Shown here: one piece after another, positions 51,252 through 61,402 of the stretch
Position numbering within the stretch: the stretch's first letter is position 1
Layout of the letters: each line of letters begins with the position of its first letter
Assembly: GCF_029094525.1 (NCBI RefSeq)
Contig: NZ_CP119107.1
Coordinates: 2,666,001-2,730,000, forward strand
Source: Pullulanibacillus sp. KACC 23026
GTDB taxonomy: Bacteria; Bacillota; Bacilli; Bacillales; Sporolactobacillaceae
Direction of reading: 5' to 3'
Length of the DNA: 64,000 nt
Program-made: the position numbers and the translations under genes
Notes under the pieces: model-generated
Told to the model about the DNA's origin: nothing
The model's input: only the letters and a program-made list of their open reading frames with translations
Database searches by the model: none

Positions 51252-52245
51252 AGATTTCCTCCTCATGGAAGCATCTTACAAGATGATCTTTATCCTGCTT
51301 CACCTCAGGAAAAGCTTGCAGACACTGGCTGGTGGCGCGTTCACACCGTTCATAGAAATGGCAGCCAGACGGCAAATCTAATAGATCAGGGGGGGAGCCC
51401 GTTATTTGTTTGAGCCGGAATTTCTTTGAACTGCCTTTTGTTGATAGAAAAGCTTCCAATGAGGTTTCAGGCATGGCATCCATTAATCCTTTTGTATAAG
51501 GATGCTTTGGTCGTTTTAAAATCTCTTCCGTTTTGCCATATTCAAGAATACGGCCTGCATACATGACACCCACTCGATCGCAAAGATTCGCCACCACTCC
51601 GAAATCGTGGGTGATGAATAAAATACTCGTATTCAATTCTTGATTAATCTTCTTAAGTAGAGATAAAATTTGTTTTTGTATCGTGGCATCAAGCGCTGTG
51701 GTCGGTTCATCGGCAATTAATAGCTTCGGCTTACAGCTTAATGCCATCGCAATCATTGCTCGTTGCCGCATCCCGCCGCTTAGGGCGTGAGGATAAGCGT
51801 TCAGAACCCGGTTATGATCATGAATCCCAACTAGATCAAGGAGTTTCTTGGCTTCATTTAATGCCGCAACCCTTGAAAGCCCTTGACGATCCCTTATAAT
51901 TTCCAACAATTGATTACCGACTGTAAAAGAAGGATCCATAGCGGATAATGGATTTTGGAAAATCATAGCAATTTCTTGACCGCGAATTTTCCGATAATGC
52001 TTCTCCGTTTTGCCAACCAGGTCTTCGCCGTTAAATAAAATACGTCCATTTACGACCTTACCATTGGGCTTTGGGACGAGACCCAAGATCGACAACCCTG
52101 TAATACTTTTACCGGAACCGGATTCACCAACGAGCGCCATTATTTCACCTGAACCAATTGAAAAATCAACCCCATTGACTGCTTTAACAACCCCGTTTGC
52201 TGTTGAAAAGTGTACCTCAAGGTCCGATATGGTGAGTACATCCAT
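51244..52245 (-). CDS. Peptide-type ABC importer ATPase (OppD/DppD-like)
   Basis: 333 residues. Walker A ALVGESGSGKSITGL, signature LSGGMRQRAMIAMAL, Walker B LLIADEPTTALD. The C-terminal cysteine motif (CHFYERCERATSQC) is typical of OppD/DppD and may bind an iron-sulfur cluster. Start is 14 bases after the permease stop. Confidence 0.93.
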   Translation of the reverse strand: MDVLTISDLEVHFSTANGVVKAVNGVDFSIGSGEIMALVGESGSGKSITGLSILGLVPKPNGKVVNGRILFNGEDLVGKTEKHYRKIRGQEIAMIFQNPLSAMDPSFTVGNQLLEIIRDRQGLSRVAALNEAKKLLDLVGIHDHNRVLNAYPHALSGGMRQRAMIAMALSCKPKLLIADEPTTALDATIQKQILSLLKKINQELNTSILFITHDFGVVANLCDRVGVMYAGRILEYGKTEEILKRPKHPYTKGLMDAMPETSLEAFLSTKGSSKKFRLKQITGSPPDLLDLPSGCHFYERCERATSQCLQAFPEVKQDKDHLVRCFHEEEIYV

Positions 52246-52259
52246 GAATTCTGCCCCCT

Positions 52260-53180
52260 TTATAGTTGTGTGCGTTTAAAAGGATCAAGCGCACTTTGCA
52301 GACCATCTCCAATCCAGTTAAAGGCAGTCGCCACAATTAAAATAACTAGGCCCGGGATGGTTGCAATATGCGGAGCACCTTCTGTTAAAACACTGATTCC
52401 ACCTGTCACCATGCGCCCCCAATCGGCTTGAGGCGGTTGAATGCCGAGTCCAATGAAACTAAGACCCGCTGCAAAAACAATCGTTGTGCCCATTAAAGTG
52501 GTTGAATACACGATTAGATCCGTCATCACATTCGGGCAAATTTCCTTAAACAAGATCTCGAGTTTATTTGCCCCGAGCGCTTTTGCTGCTTCGACATATT
52601 CCTTGTTTTTTTCATTTAATGTCGAGGTATACACCACACGAGTCATATAGGGAAGCATGACGATACAGACCGAAAGCATTATGGTTGTTAGTCCTGTTCC
52701 GATGATTGCTGAAATAGCAATAGCAAGTAAGGCAGTAGGAAAAGCAAACAAAACATCCAAAACCCTCATGATCACTTCACCGACTTTTGCAAAATAACCG
52801 GCGATTAAACCAAGACCCAAACTTATGAAAAACATAATTACGATAGGGAAAACGGCTGAAGCTAAAGAAAGTCTCCCGCCATAGATTAACCGGCTTAAGA
52901 TATCACGTCCTTCTTCGTCTAAACCGAGGATATGGCCCGGAGTTCCAATCGGAAGTAATCGCTTGGTTCCATCACCAATGTTTGGATTATAAGGCGTTAT
53001 CATGGGAGCAAAAATGGCAGCTGCTGCGACAATAAAGATAATAATTGCTCCAATAACCGCCAACCGGTCTTTTGAATAGACCCGTGCAGTTTGCAAAAAT
53101 TTGCTGCGCCTGATTCTTTCAGCGCGTTCTCTTTTCAAGGCGACCTTCTTATCAATAACCACAACATCCCGATTCATCAT
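52260..53180 (-). CDS. ABC importer permease (DppC/OppC-like)
   Basis: 306 residues from the ATG at 53180, seven bases after GGGAGGA; an ATG at 53195 overlaps the site. Six helices after an N-terminal basic segment. EAA loop is EYVEAAKALGANKLEILFKEI. The start ALKRERAERIRRSKFLQTAR is characteristic of the C-type permease. Confidence 0.92.
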   Translation of the reverse strand: MMNRDVVVIDKKVALKRERAERIRRSKFLQTARVYSKDRLAVIGAIIIFIVAAAAIFAPMITPYNPNIGDGTKRLLPIGTPGHILGLDEEGRDILSRLIYGGRLSLASAVFPIVIMFFISLGLGLIAGYFAKVGEVIMRVLDVLFAFPTALLAIAISAIIGTGLTTIMLSVCIVMLPYMTRVVYTSTLNEKNKEYVEAAKALGANKLEILFKEICPNVMTDLIVYSTTLMGTTIVFAAGLSFIGLGIQPPQADWGRMVTGGISVLTEGAPHIATIPGLVILIVATAFNWIGDGLQSALDPFKRTQL

Positions 53181-53299
53181 AAACATTCCTCCCATTAACT
53201 TTTGGCCGTTTCCAAAAGGATTGCTGCTTTTGCTTTGCCCCTAGAAACTGTCCCTACCTAGGAATAGAGCCTACTTGCAACAATGTTTACAAGAACAGC

Positions 53300-54247
53300 C
53301 TAACTTTTTAATCTAGGATTCAAAAAAGCAATTATGATATCATTGATCAGGTTAATTAAGACAAAACAGGCCGCAATGAAAAGGACACCCGCTTGAACCA
53401 TTGGCATATCTTCCGAAGTAATAGACGCGTAGATCTGGCTGCCAATTCCCGGCCAATTGAATACCACTTCTACAAATAGAGCGCCTCCTAACAGATAACC
53501 AATTTGTAAACCTATCATGTTAAGGAGCGGGGCTAAAATATTTCGGAAGGCATGCTTCCAGATAATTTTGGATTCAGAGATCCCATTTGCACGGAAAGTT
53601 TTAATAAACTCAGCATTCATGACATCAATCAGACTACTGCGGGTTAAACGCGCAATCACTGCAAGGGAAACGGTGGCGGTAGCAAAGGCTGGCATGATGA
53701 GGTGTTTTATTAAACCTATAAAACTCGGACCTGTACGGACATCATACATGCCAGTTGATGGCAGCCAGCCTAGCTTTGTCGCAAATAACCACATCAAAGT
53801 AATGGCTAACCAAAACCCAGGGGTATTCGCACCAAACTGTGCCAAAAACATTAAGACTCGGTCGATCCAGGTATACTTTCTAAGGGCTGAGATTAAGCCC
53901 ATTCCAATTCCGATGACGACACAAACGATCAACCCACCGGCTGCAAGGATTAAAGTATTGATTAATTTAGGAAACAAATAAGCGGAAACCGGAATTTGCA
54001 TCGTAATCGATGTCCCCAAATCGCCTCTTAAAATATTTGATAGCCAATGAATATATTGAACTAGAAAGGGTTGATTCAGACCTAATTTCGTTCTTAAAGC
54101 TTCAATCGCAGCGGGTGCCGCCTGCTGACCGAGCATCATTCTCGCTGGGTCACCCGGCATCAAGTGCATCATGGAAAAGACGAGAAACGAGACGCCAAAT
54201 AAAATCGGAATCATATAAAGAAGTCTCTTGGCTAAATAAGCTCCCAT
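53300..54247 (-). CDS. ABC importer permease (DppB/OppB-like)
   Basis: 315 residues; GAGGAGGGG precedes the ATG. Six helices; GDLGTSITMQIPVSAYL loop, EAA motif with EFIKTFRANGISESKIIWKH and GLQIGYLLGGALFVEVVFNWPG near the end are B-type permease features. Pairs with the C-type permease to form the channel. Confidence 0.93.
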   Translation of the reverse strand: MGAYLAKRLLYMIPILFGVSFLVFSMMHLMPGDPARMMLGQQAAPAAIEALRTKLGLNQPFLVQYIHWLSNILRGDLGTSITMQIPVSAYLFPKLINTLILAAGGLIVCVVIGIGMGLISALRKYTWIDRVLMFLAQFGANTPGFWLAITLMWLFATKLGWLPSTGMYDVRTGPSFIGLIKHLIMPAFATATVSLAVIARLTRSSLIDVMNAEFIKTFRANGISESKIIWKHAFRNILAPLLNMIGLQIGYLLGGALFVEVVFNWPGIGSQIYASITSEDMPMVQAGVLFIAACFVLINLINDIIIAFLNPRLKS

Positions 54248-54331
54248 CCTGAACCCCTCCTCATTTTTTTTTAAAACGTTGTACGCGTTATGAGTGACCG
54301 TTACATTTGGATAACGTTCAGACTAACCTAT

Positions 54332-55921
54332 CTAATTTGATTTTTTAATATAAACATTGGTCAGGTCATACCATTCTTCGTTTGGTACGACAAAGCCTTT
54401 GACATAGTTGGCCATTGCATATGGAGCCTTATCACTCACAATCGGAATGATGGCCGCATCTTTTGCGATCAGTTCATTTGCTTTTTTCCAATCCTCCGTT
54501 GCTGTTTCTGTGTTGGTTGCGGTCATGGCCTCATTAACGACTTTATCAAAAGCAGGATTTGAGTATTTCCCGGCATTGGCCCCGCTAGTGGAATAAGCAA
54601 TATTGTATAAGTAATAAGGTGTGGACATCCCCCAAGACATTTGGTTAAAGCCAACAGATGAAGACATATCCGACCATTTTCCGAGATAAGAGATCCATTC
54701 ATAGGTTTGCAGCTTTACCTTTATCCCAATCTTCGCAAGATCCTGCTGAATCCATTCCGCCATTGGCACCGGAATGAGTTGTCCTGAGCCATCTACAGAG
54801 GTCTCAAAGGTCGTGGTAAAACCATTTGGATAGCCTGCCTCAGCGAGAAGCTGTTTGGCTTTTTTAGGATCATAAGGATAATCCACAAAGCTTGGATCAT
54901 ACGCATCATTGGCCGGTGATTGAGCGCTATAAGCGGGTGTGACGGTATTTTTCAGCAGCTCTTTAGCCATCCCTTTTCGATCGATCGCCATCGCAATGGC
55001 TTGGCGGACTTTCAAGTTTTTCATATAGGGGTTATTGAAGTTCGGACTTAAAAACCACACATGCGGTGGTGCCCCGTACTCAATGTTAAAGCCCTTCTCC
55101 TTCAAACTCTTGATAGCATCAGGCGGTGGAACGGCAATCATATCCACTTGCCCGGACTCAAGAGCTGCAACACGGGCTGAATCATCAGACAGTGGGACGA
55201 AGATGACACGCTGAAGTTTAGGTTCTTTGCCCCAATAATTCGGATTACGGACTAGAACGATTTTTTCCCCTTTGACGCGCTCCTGAAATTCAAATGGCCC
55301 CGTGCCAACCGGGTGTTCTGAGTAGCCGTTATTTCCATATTTTTTCAATGCTGTCGGGCTAATCATAGCGACTTGACTGGAACCGGCTAACATTCTCAAA
55401 AAGGCGGAAAATGGTTTTTTCATAGTGAATTCAATGGTGTTATCATCAATGAGTTTCATGCTCTTAATATCACTAACCGTATTAGTCAAATTGCTGGCAC
55501 TTCGTTGATCATAGTATTTAAAATTCTTATCGATGAGTCTTCTGAAATTGAATTCAACGGCTTGAGCATTAAAAGGCGTGCCGTCTTGAAATTTGACATT
55601 TTTTCTCAAATGAAAAGTATAATGGAGACCATCTTTCGAAACATCCCAGGAGGTTGCTAAGCTTGGTTTTAGCGGGGGAACTGATTGACTTTTGGAAGCC
55701 GCAGACAAATCCTCAGTCAGTAGACCTTCATGAATTTGCCTATTAATTCTATAAGTGACCCATCCTCCAGCACGATCAGGATCAAGAACATCAGCTTCAG
55801 ATTCAATGCCAATAACTAGAGTTTTATTAATGTTAGATTGTGTCGTACCAGAAGTTTGAGAGGAACAGCCCTGCAAAAAGACTAGCAATAAAACAACTAA
55901 TAGAATCAGATATTTCTTCAT
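54332..55921 (-). CDS. ABC importer substrate-binding lipoprotein (family 5)
   Basis: About 529 residues from the ATG at 55921 (an in-frame ATG at 55936 is possible). Signal peptide with lipobox LVFLQGCSSQ. SBP_bac_5 landmarks: LRKNVKFQDGTPFNAQAVEFN, VRNPNYWGKEPKL, KVRQAIAMAIDRKGMAKELL and ILTYEWISYLG-type region (LQTYEWISYLGKW). It is the first gene of the operon and captures the solute outside the membrane. Close to GsiB/DppA-type proteins; the ligand (peptide, glutathione or amide) is not determined by sequence alone. Confidence 0.9.
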   Translation of the reverse strand: MKKYLILLVVLLLVFLQGCSSQTSGTTQSNINKTLVIGIESEADVLDPDRAGGWVTYRINRQIHEGLLTEDLSAASKSQSVPPLKPSLATSWDVSKDGLHYTFHLRKNVKFQDGTPFNAQAVEFNFRRLIDKNFKYYDQRSASNLTNTVSDIKSMKLIDDNTIEFTMKKPFSAFLRMLAGSSQVAMISPTALKKYGNNGYSEHPVGTGPFEFQERVKGEKIVLVRNPNYWGKEPKLQRVIFVPLSDDSARVAALESGQVDMIAVPPPDAIKSLKEKGFNIEYGAPPHVWFLSPNFNNPYMKNLKVRQAIAMAIDRKGMAKELLKNTVTPAYSAQSPANDAYDPSFVDYPYDPKKAKQLLAEAGYPNGFTTTFETSVDGSGQLIPVPMAEWIQQDLAKIGIKVKLQTYEWISYLGKWSDMSSSVGFNQMSWGMSTPYYLYNIAYSTSGANAGKYSNPAFDKVVNEAMTATNTETATEDWKKANELIAKDAAIIPIVSDKAPYAMANYVKGFVVPNEEWYDLTNVYIKKSN

Positions 55922-56130
55922 CCTGTTTCGCCCCATTTCTCTCTTAAAATAAACGTCTTCTAAAAACTCCCTTTCGAATAAAGTTTGGTTGAACTAGTTT
56001 TAGCTTAGTTTAATAACTGAAATTTTTAAAATAATTAGTCAAATTATCTAACAATCTTATTTTGTCGAAAAATCAGACCCGCGCCCCACTGAAACCCCTG
56101 CCATTCTTGATGTACCGGGCAAATCTGGCA

Positions 56131-56243
56131 TGAAACAGAGGGACGGTTCTCCCGTTTCAAAAAACAGGAGAACCGCCCCATATTAACTAGCCTATCATCG
56201 ATTTGATAATGGGGTGAAACGGGAGATCCGTCCCCGCGTTTCA
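56131..56243. repeat. GGGACGGTTCT-family palindrome, duplicated
   Basis: TGAAACAGAGGGACGG, TTCTCCCGTTTCAAAA then AACAGGAGAACCGCCCC, and a second half TGAAACGGGAGATCCG, TCCCCGCGTTTCA. The outer TTTCA provides the TGA stop of hpf. Inner CCCG/CGGG pairs covary relative to other copies. Confidence 0.85.
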
Positions 56244-56780
56244 CTGTGCGACTTCAGAAGTAATTAATCCATATTGCTCGTGTTTGCGTTTATAGACGAT
56301 ACTCATCTGCTCTGTTTCAGCATCTTGGAAAACAAAAAAGTTATGGTCGAGTAGATTCATTTGCAAAATAGCTTCTTCGACATCCATTGGTTTTAATTGA
56401 AAGTGTTTGATCCGAACAATTTCCTCATTCTCTTGGTCTTTTGACCGATCATTTAGCTCCAGTTCCTGAACGAAACGCTCTTTTCGAATTCGATTGACTT
56501 TTGTTTTATATTTTCTTAATTGCCGTTTAAGCTTATCTTCAACTAGATCAATGGATTTATATAGATCATTCGTTGTCTCTTCCGCGCGAATTGTCAGATC
56601 ACCTAATGGAATAGTCACTTCTATGCAATGATTTTTCTTAAAGGCTGACAAATTGATGTGAACAGGAATAGCTTCTGTTTCCGTTAAATACTGGTTCACG
56701 ATTTTGCTTATTTTTGTCTCAATCGTTTTCTTCATTCCATCTGTCAATTGGAGATTTTTATAGTGCATGATCATAGTCAT
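56241..56780 (-). CDS. hpf: Long-form ribosome hibernation promoting factor
   Basis: 179 residues; AGGAGGAAAACGTA precedes the ATG. N-terminal HPF domain residues 1-105 with VEDKLKRQLRKYKTKVNR, then a linker, then the C-terminal dimerisation domain ~120-179 (VRIKHFQLKPMDVEEAILQM, HNFFVFQDAETEQMSIVYKR) that creates 100S ribosomes. The first beta strand (MIMHYKNLQLT) is shorter than in most homologs. It inactivates ribosomes in stationary phase. TGA stop is embedded in a dispersed palindrome. Confidence 0.95.
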   Translation of the reverse strand: MTMIMHYKNLQLTDGMKKTIETKISKIVNQYLTETEAIPVHINLSAFKKNHCIEVTIPLGDLTIRAEETTNDLYKSIDLVEDKLKRQLRKYKTKVNRIRKERFVQELELNDRSKDQENEEIVRIKHFQLKPMDVEEAILQMNLLDHNFFVFQDAETEQMSIVYKRKHEQYGLITSEVAQ

Positions 56781-56875
56781 TACGTTTTCCTCCTATCAAT
56801 GCAGAGCTTTAAGCTTTAGAGTAAAAATGTTAAGTCTGACCAAGAGATTTACGCGTTTAACGGGTCAGCTTTGAA

Positions 56876-56941
56876 TGAAACAGGAGATCCGTCCCTGCGT
56901 TCCACTCTTAAATGAAACAGGAGATCCGTCCCTGCGTTCCT
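56876..56941. repeat. GGGACGGTTCT-family half-units in direct repeat
   Basis: TGAAACAGGAGATCCGTCCC, TGCGTTCCA occurs at 56876-56904 and again at 56913-56941. Both lie three bases past the DoxX stop codon. Confidence 0.85.
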
Positions 56942-56942
56942 G

Positions 56943-57470
56943 TTAGACATGTCCCCCAAGGTGAGGATGGTGGTGATTGTTCGTGTGGAATTTGTGGGCT
57001 AGTTTTTCGTATGTTAAGATTTGGCGAAGATAATAATCTAAACCTAATTTACCTGCATTTGCCCCTGCAACAAGTATGAACATGGTTAAGAGGACCATTT
57101 GTGGGTTCGTACTGGTTGTACCAGATAACATATAAGCGAAATTCATAACAGCTCCCATGAGAGCGGCAAAGGTTGTTAAACCACCAAGGATTAAACCAAG
57201 ACCGACTAAGAATTCACCCCAAGGGATTAGGAAGTTAAAAATTCCGGCATTTGGTAGTGCTACACCATTTAAGAAGCTCGCCCACCAATGCTGAACAGCT
57301 GGGTTTTCACCCGTTGCTTTTTTAATAGCTCCAATTAAAAATCCATTGGCTTCAAATTGACCTGTAAGTTTTTCCAGACCTGCCTTCATCCATTCGTACC
57401 CAATATAAAATCTTAGGACTAGGAGAAGGTAAGAAGCGATTTTATTTTCTCTTAAAAATTTGACGATCAT
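56943..57470 (-). CDS. DoxX-family membrane protein
   Basis: 175 residues if started at the ATG at 57470 (GTG at 57482 is possible). Four helices; LRFYIGYEWMKAGLEKLTGQF opens the family domain, GLILGGLTTFAALMGAVMNF follows, and the tail is His-rich (HTNNHHHPHLGGH). DoxX relatives in Bacillus (YfiD-type) and DoxD subunits of thiosulfate:quinone oxidoreductase share this fold. Physiological role unclear. Confidence 0.8.
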   Translation of the reverse strand: MIVKFLRENKIASYLLLVLRFYIGYEWMKAGLEKLTGQFEANGFLIGAIKKATGENPAVQHWWASFLNGVALPNAGIFNFLIPWGEFLVGLGLILGGLTTFAALMGAVMNFAYMLSGTTSTNPQMVLLTMFILVAGANAGKLGLDYYLRQILTYEKLAHKFHTNNHHHPHLGGHV

Positions 57471-57610
57471 GACGATCACCAACCTTTGATTTAGTAGGAA
57501 GGTTTATTTCCTTCCTTGACTTTAATTTACGCCTATCTTAGTAATAAGTTTGTGATATTATTCACAATCTTTTTTGACAAAACCGTGGCAATCAGATTGG
57601 GAAGCGGGTG

Positions 57611-57668
57611 TGAAATTTGGGGACGGTTCTCCTGTTTCTGAAACGGGAGAACCGTCCCCGCGTTCCAC
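57611..57668. repeat. GGGACGGTTCT-family palindrome
   Basis: Left TGAAATTTGGGGACGG, TTCTCCTGTTTC; right GAAACGGGAGAA, CCGTCCCCGCGTTCCA. Inner segment CCTG against CGGG leaves one mismatched position. Confidence 0.85.
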
Positions 57669-57681
57669 ACCGTTCCACAAC

Positions 57682-57720
57682 AAAAAAAAACAATTCCCCC
57701 TGTTTAGTTGAGAAATTGTT
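57682..57720 (-). terminator. Terminator after nupC
   Basis: On the minus strand AACAATTTC ... GGGGGAATTGTT followed by nine T. It lies just 3' of the nupC stop. Confidence 0.75.
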
Positions 57721-57732
57721 TTTCGTTTTTTC

Positions 57733-58914
57733 TTATAGAACTATACTTACAATTACAGCTGATAAGACACTTACTAAGGTTGCGTCATAGAGGAGTTTTA
57801 GGCCAAATTTAGCCACGACGTTTCCGTTTTTTTCATTGAGACTTTTGACGGCTCCGGCAATAATACCAATCGATGAGAAGTTAGCAAAAGAAACAAGAAA
57901 GACGGAAATAATGCCAAGTGTTCGCGGGTCAAACGATTTGGACATTTTCGAAAGGTCCATCATCGCCACAAACTCATTCGTTACAAGCTTCTCGGCCATA
58001 ATACCGCCTGCTTGTACTGCCTCTGACATTGGAACTCCCATAATGACAGCAACTGGTGAGAAGATATAGCCTAATAGCTGCTGGAATGTAATATGGAAAA
58101 TTAAATTGAAAACATCATTAATAGCAGCCATCAGGGCAACAAATCCGATTAACATCGCCCCAACTATAATCGCGACTTTAAATCCATCCAGTATATATTC
58201 ACCTAACATTTCAAAGAAGCTTTGCCTTTCAGTTTCTTGAATGTCCAAAATATCTTCATTAGGATCCACTGTGTAAGGGTTGATTATGGAACTGATAATA
58301 AATCCGCCAAATAAATTAATGACGAGTGCGGTTACAACATATTTAGGTTGGATCATCGTCATATAGGAACCAACAATGGACATCGATACCGTTGACATGG
58401 CGGATGCACATAGGGTATACAAACGATTGGCCGGCAATAACCCCAGTTGTTTTTTCACAGTAATAAATACTTCGGATTGCCCTAGCATTGCAGAAGCAAT
58501 CGCGTTGTAAGATTCCAATTTCCCCATCCCATTGACTTTACTTAAAACAAAGCCAATCCATTTCATGATAAACGGCAAGATTTTCAAGTACTGGAAAATT
58601 CCAATTAAGACCGAAATGAACACGATCGGCATGAGGACATCGAGGAAAAATGGTGCTTGTCCTTTGTTTGCAATGCCGGCAAATACGAAGGAGACACCCG
58701 CATCTGCATATTCCAATAATTTATTAAATATATCAGCAAAGACCTTGATTAAGGCATAGCCTAATGTTGTGTTTAATAGTAAAAAGGCCAAGACAATTTG
58801 AATAATAATCATTAGAATAACAGGCTTGATCTTAATATTTTTTCGATTGTTACTTGCAATAAAAGCAAGTCCAAAAACGACAAGTAAACCAACAAGTGCA
58901 ATTACATACTTCAT
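57733..58914 (-). CDS. nupC: Concentrative nucleoside transporter
   Basis: 393 residues from the ATG at 58914 (GGAGGATCGATTTG upstream). About 10 helices. CNT motifs include [30 protein letters not shown] and a C-terminal [17 protein letters not shown] with GxxKxxxEFVAM-type NEFVAMMDL. It imports nucleosides with protons or sodium. It follows deoC by 80 bases in the order of the B. subtilis dra-nupC-pdp operon. Confidence 0.93.
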   Translation of the reverse strand: MKYVIALVGLLVVFGLAFIASNNRKNIKIKPVILMIIIQIVLAFLLLNTTLGYALIKVFADIFNKLLEYADAGVSFVFAGIANKGQAPFFLDVLMPIVFISVLIGIFQYLKILPFIMKWIGFVLSKVNGMGKLESYNAIASAMLGQSEVFITVKKQLGLLPANRLYTLCASAMSTVSMSIVGSYMTMIQPKYVVTALVINLFGGFIISSIINPYTVDPNEDILDIQETERQSFFEMLGEYILDGFKVAIIVGAMLIGFVALMAAINDVFNLIFHITFQQLLGYIFSPVAVIMGVPMSEAVQAGGIMAEKLVTNEFVAMMDLSKMSKSFDPRTLGIISVFLVSFANFSSIGIIAGAVKSLNEKNGNVVAKFGLKLLYDATLVSVLSAVIVSIVL

Positions 58915-58994
58915 CAAATCGATCCTCCATTGATGTACTAACTCTTAAGTTGCAGCTTATAACGGCCTTACAATTCACAAAAAAACGGTTTGAC

Positions 58995-59666
58995 TTAATA
59001 AGAACTGGACGAAGCTTGGCCGTTCATGATTTTCACACCTGAGCTCGCTCCAATTCGATTGGCGCCCGCATTCACAACTGCTTCTGCGTCCGCCAAACTT
59101 CTAACACCACCAGAAGCCTTAACACCTATCTCCGGACCTACTGTTTTTCTCATTAACTTAACATCTTCCACCGTTGCACCGCCTGTAGAAAAACCAGTCG
59201 AAGTTTTAACAAAATTAGCCCCTGCTTTGACAGCCAGCTGACAAGCTTTTACTTTCTCTTCATCCGTTAAAAGACAGGTTTCAATAATGACTTTTGTTAA
59301 AGCTTTTCCTTCTGCAGCCTTCACGACCGCCCTTATATCCTCTTCGACAAGATCATATTGGCCATCTTTTAAAGCACCGATATTAATGACCATATCGACT
59401 TCATTTGCCCCATTTTCGATCGCGTTTTTGGTTTCAAAGGCTTTTACTTCTGATGTGGTAGCCCCAAGCGGGAAGCCAATTACCGTACACACCTTTACTT
59501 CAGGTGTGTCTTTTAGGAATTCAGCAGCTGTTTTCACCCAAGTTGGATTAAGGCAGACTGAAGCAAATTTGTAAGTTTGAGCCTCTTCAAGTAGTTTTAG
59601 GACATCAGCTTTTGTTGCGTCAGCTTTAAGTAACGTATGATCTATGAGTCCTGCTAGATTTTCCAT
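58995..59666 (-). CDS. deoC: Deoxyribose-phosphate aldolase
   Basis: 223 residues; AAGGAGACGATCACG precedes the [22 protein letters not shown] at the start, [24 protein letters not shown] and the Schiff-base lysine in [17 protein letters not shown], then [15 protein letters not shown]. It cleaves 2-deoxyribose-5-phosphate to glyceraldehyde-3-phosphate and acetaldehyde. With nupC it forms a deoxynucleoside catabolic unit; the pdp gene of the Bacillus operon is missing. Confidence 0.96.
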   Translation of the reverse strand: MENLAGLIDHTLLKADATKADVLKLLEEAQTYKFASVCLNPTWVKTAAEFLKDTPEVKVCTVIGFPLGATTSEVKAFETKNAIENGANEVDMVINIGALKDGQYDLVEEDIRAVVKAAEGKALTKVIIETCLLTDEEKVKACQLAVKAGANFVKTSTGFSTGGATVEDVKLMRKTVGPEIGVKASGGVRSLADAEAVVNAGANRIGASSGVKIMNGQASSSSY

Positions 59667-60310
59667 CGTGATCGTCTCCTTTACGACTAGTGTTAATAAG
59701 CTTTAATTCGTTCTACCTGGTCTCCCCTAAGGGCAACGCTTTCATTCTGGATGAAACTTTAAGTAAGCAAATAGAGATAAATTCCTATGTATACTTAGAT
59801 TTTCAAGGTCTCTAGAAACCATCCCGATAACTATATCAATAGAAAACAGACTGTGTAAAGAGGCTTGGAAATAGTTTAAATTTTAAAATGATTGGAGCGA
59901 AACCATTCAACATGTAATGATTAATGGAATAGTAAGTTCGGTATTAAAAAATGGTAAGTGCAAGGTTTTAATTTGAAAAATGGATTGCTTAGGCAAAGTG
60001 CCAGCACTAGATAAATGAAAAAGGGTATCCTTCAACCACAAGCCATCCAAATTGAACTTATTTTCAGGGGAGTATTCCGAACAAATAATGCTTAGTTAGG
60101 ATAACCAACAATTTTGTTAACTTTTGTTCCATAAACACTCAATCAGATGAATCATAATAATTGAAAGCCTCTCGTTTCTCCTTCATAATCATAAGTAATG
60201 GGATCGGGATAGTAGTTCTTGAGAGAGTATTCTTCTTGATAAAATTGACCGGTTATTCCCAACAAATTAATAGTAACAACCAATTTTTTAAGGATTACAG
60301 GAGGTTAAAT
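59667..60310. promoter_or_regulatory. Regulatory region between deoC and adhA, with a cre-like site
   Basis: 644 bases with no credible gene. AATGAAAGCGTTGCCC (minus strand of 59731-59746), ~70 bases before the deoC start, fits most of the CcpA cre consensus WTGNAARCGNWWNCA. I find no clear DeoR operator. adhA should have its promoter near the right end. Confidence 0.45.
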
Positions 60311-61357
60311 ATGATTAATGTGAAAGCACGCGCAACATTCACCCCAGAAGGTCCGTTTCAATTGACCACGATCGAACGAAGAGATCTCCAACCTCATGAT
60401 GTCCTCATTGAGATTAAGTACGCTGGTATTTGTCACTCTGATATACATACTGCCCGCGGTGAGTGGGGTCCGGTTAACTATCCTCTTGTTCCTGGCCACG
60501 AAATCGCAGGAATTGTCACTCAGATAGGTTCTGAGGTAACCAAATATGCTATTGGCGACCGCGTTGGTGTCGGCTGTATGGTGGACTCCTGTGGAGAGTG
60601 TGTCAATTGCCATCAAGGCGAGGAGCAATTTTGTCTTGAAGGGAATACAGGTACTTATGCCTCTGTCGACAGATACGGACAGTACACACAAGGCGGTTAT
60701 TCCACCCACATCGTCGTGACGGAGGACTTTGTACTTCGAATTCCTGAAGCAATCGAGTTAGATGTCGCAGCACCACTGCTCTGTGCCGGCATTACCACCT
60801 ACTCCCCACTTCGTCACTGGGGTGCCGCACCTGGCAAGAAAGTAGCCATTGTAGGACTTGGCGGGCTCGGACATATGGCTGTGAAACTTGCTCACGCCAT
60901 GGGAGCTGAGGTTACTGTTTTATCACAAACTTTAAAGAAAAAAGAAGACGGATTGAGGCTTGGCGCCGATCATTATTATGCGACGAGCGATCCAGAGACA
61001 TTTAAAAGTCTGGCGGGTTCCTTCGATCTTATCGTTAACACCGTCAGCGCTAAGCTTGATCTTAATGCCTTCCTTTCTTTACTAGCATTGGATGGTACAT
61101 TAGTTAACGTCGGTGCACCAGCAGAACCATTAGAAGTTAATGTCTTCTCACTAATCGGCCAGCGCCGTTCATTTGCCGGATCCTTAATAGGCGGCATTCG
61201 CGAGACACAAGAAATGCTTGACTTCTGTGCCGAACACAACATTGGCCCAGAAATCGAAGTTATTTCCGCCAATCAAATCGACGAAGCATGGGAGCGAGTA
61301 CTCGCATCCGACGTCCGCTACCGATTCGTCATCGACATCAGCACCATGGAAGACTAA
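60311..61357 (+). CDS. adhA: NAD(P)-dependent zinc alcohol dehydrogenase
   Basis: 348 residues from the ATG at 60311, seven bases after AGGAGG; a frame from 60161 has no site. Catalytic zinc motif [29 protein letters not shown]; four structural cysteines in [15 protein letters not shown]; Rossmann motif [21 protein letters not shown]-terminal [20 protein letters not shown] and [12 protein letters not shown]. Very close in pattern to B. subtilis AdhA, an aldehyde-detoxifying enzyme regulated by the MerR-type AdhR; a MerR gene follows here. Confidence 0.93.
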   Translation: MINVKARATFTPEGPFQLTTIERRDLQPHDVLIEIKYAGICHSDIHTARGEWGPVNYPLVPGHEIAGIVTQIGSEVTKYAIGDRVGVGCMVDSCGECVNCHQGEEQFCLEGNTGTYASVDRYGQYTQGGYSTHIVVTEDFVLRIPEAIELDVAAPLLCAGITTYSPLRHWGAAPGKKVAIVGLGGLGHMAVKLAHAMGAEVTVLSQTLKKKEDGLRLGADHYYATSDPETFKSLAGSFDLIVNTVSAKLDLNAFLSLLALDGTLVNVGAPAEPLEVNVFSLIGQRRSFAGSLIGGIRETQEMLDFCAEHNIGPEIEVISANQIDEAWERVLASDVRYRFVIDISTMED

Positions 61358-61358
61358 C

Positions 61359-61402
61359 TGAAACGCAGGTGAAACGCAGGTGAAACGCAGGTGAAACGCA
61401 GG
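61359..61402 (+). repeat. Four tandem TGAAACGCAGG units after adhA
   Basis: Exact 11-bp unit repeated at 61359, 61370, 61381 and 61392, running directly into a GGGACGGTTCT hairpin. Confidence 0.95.
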
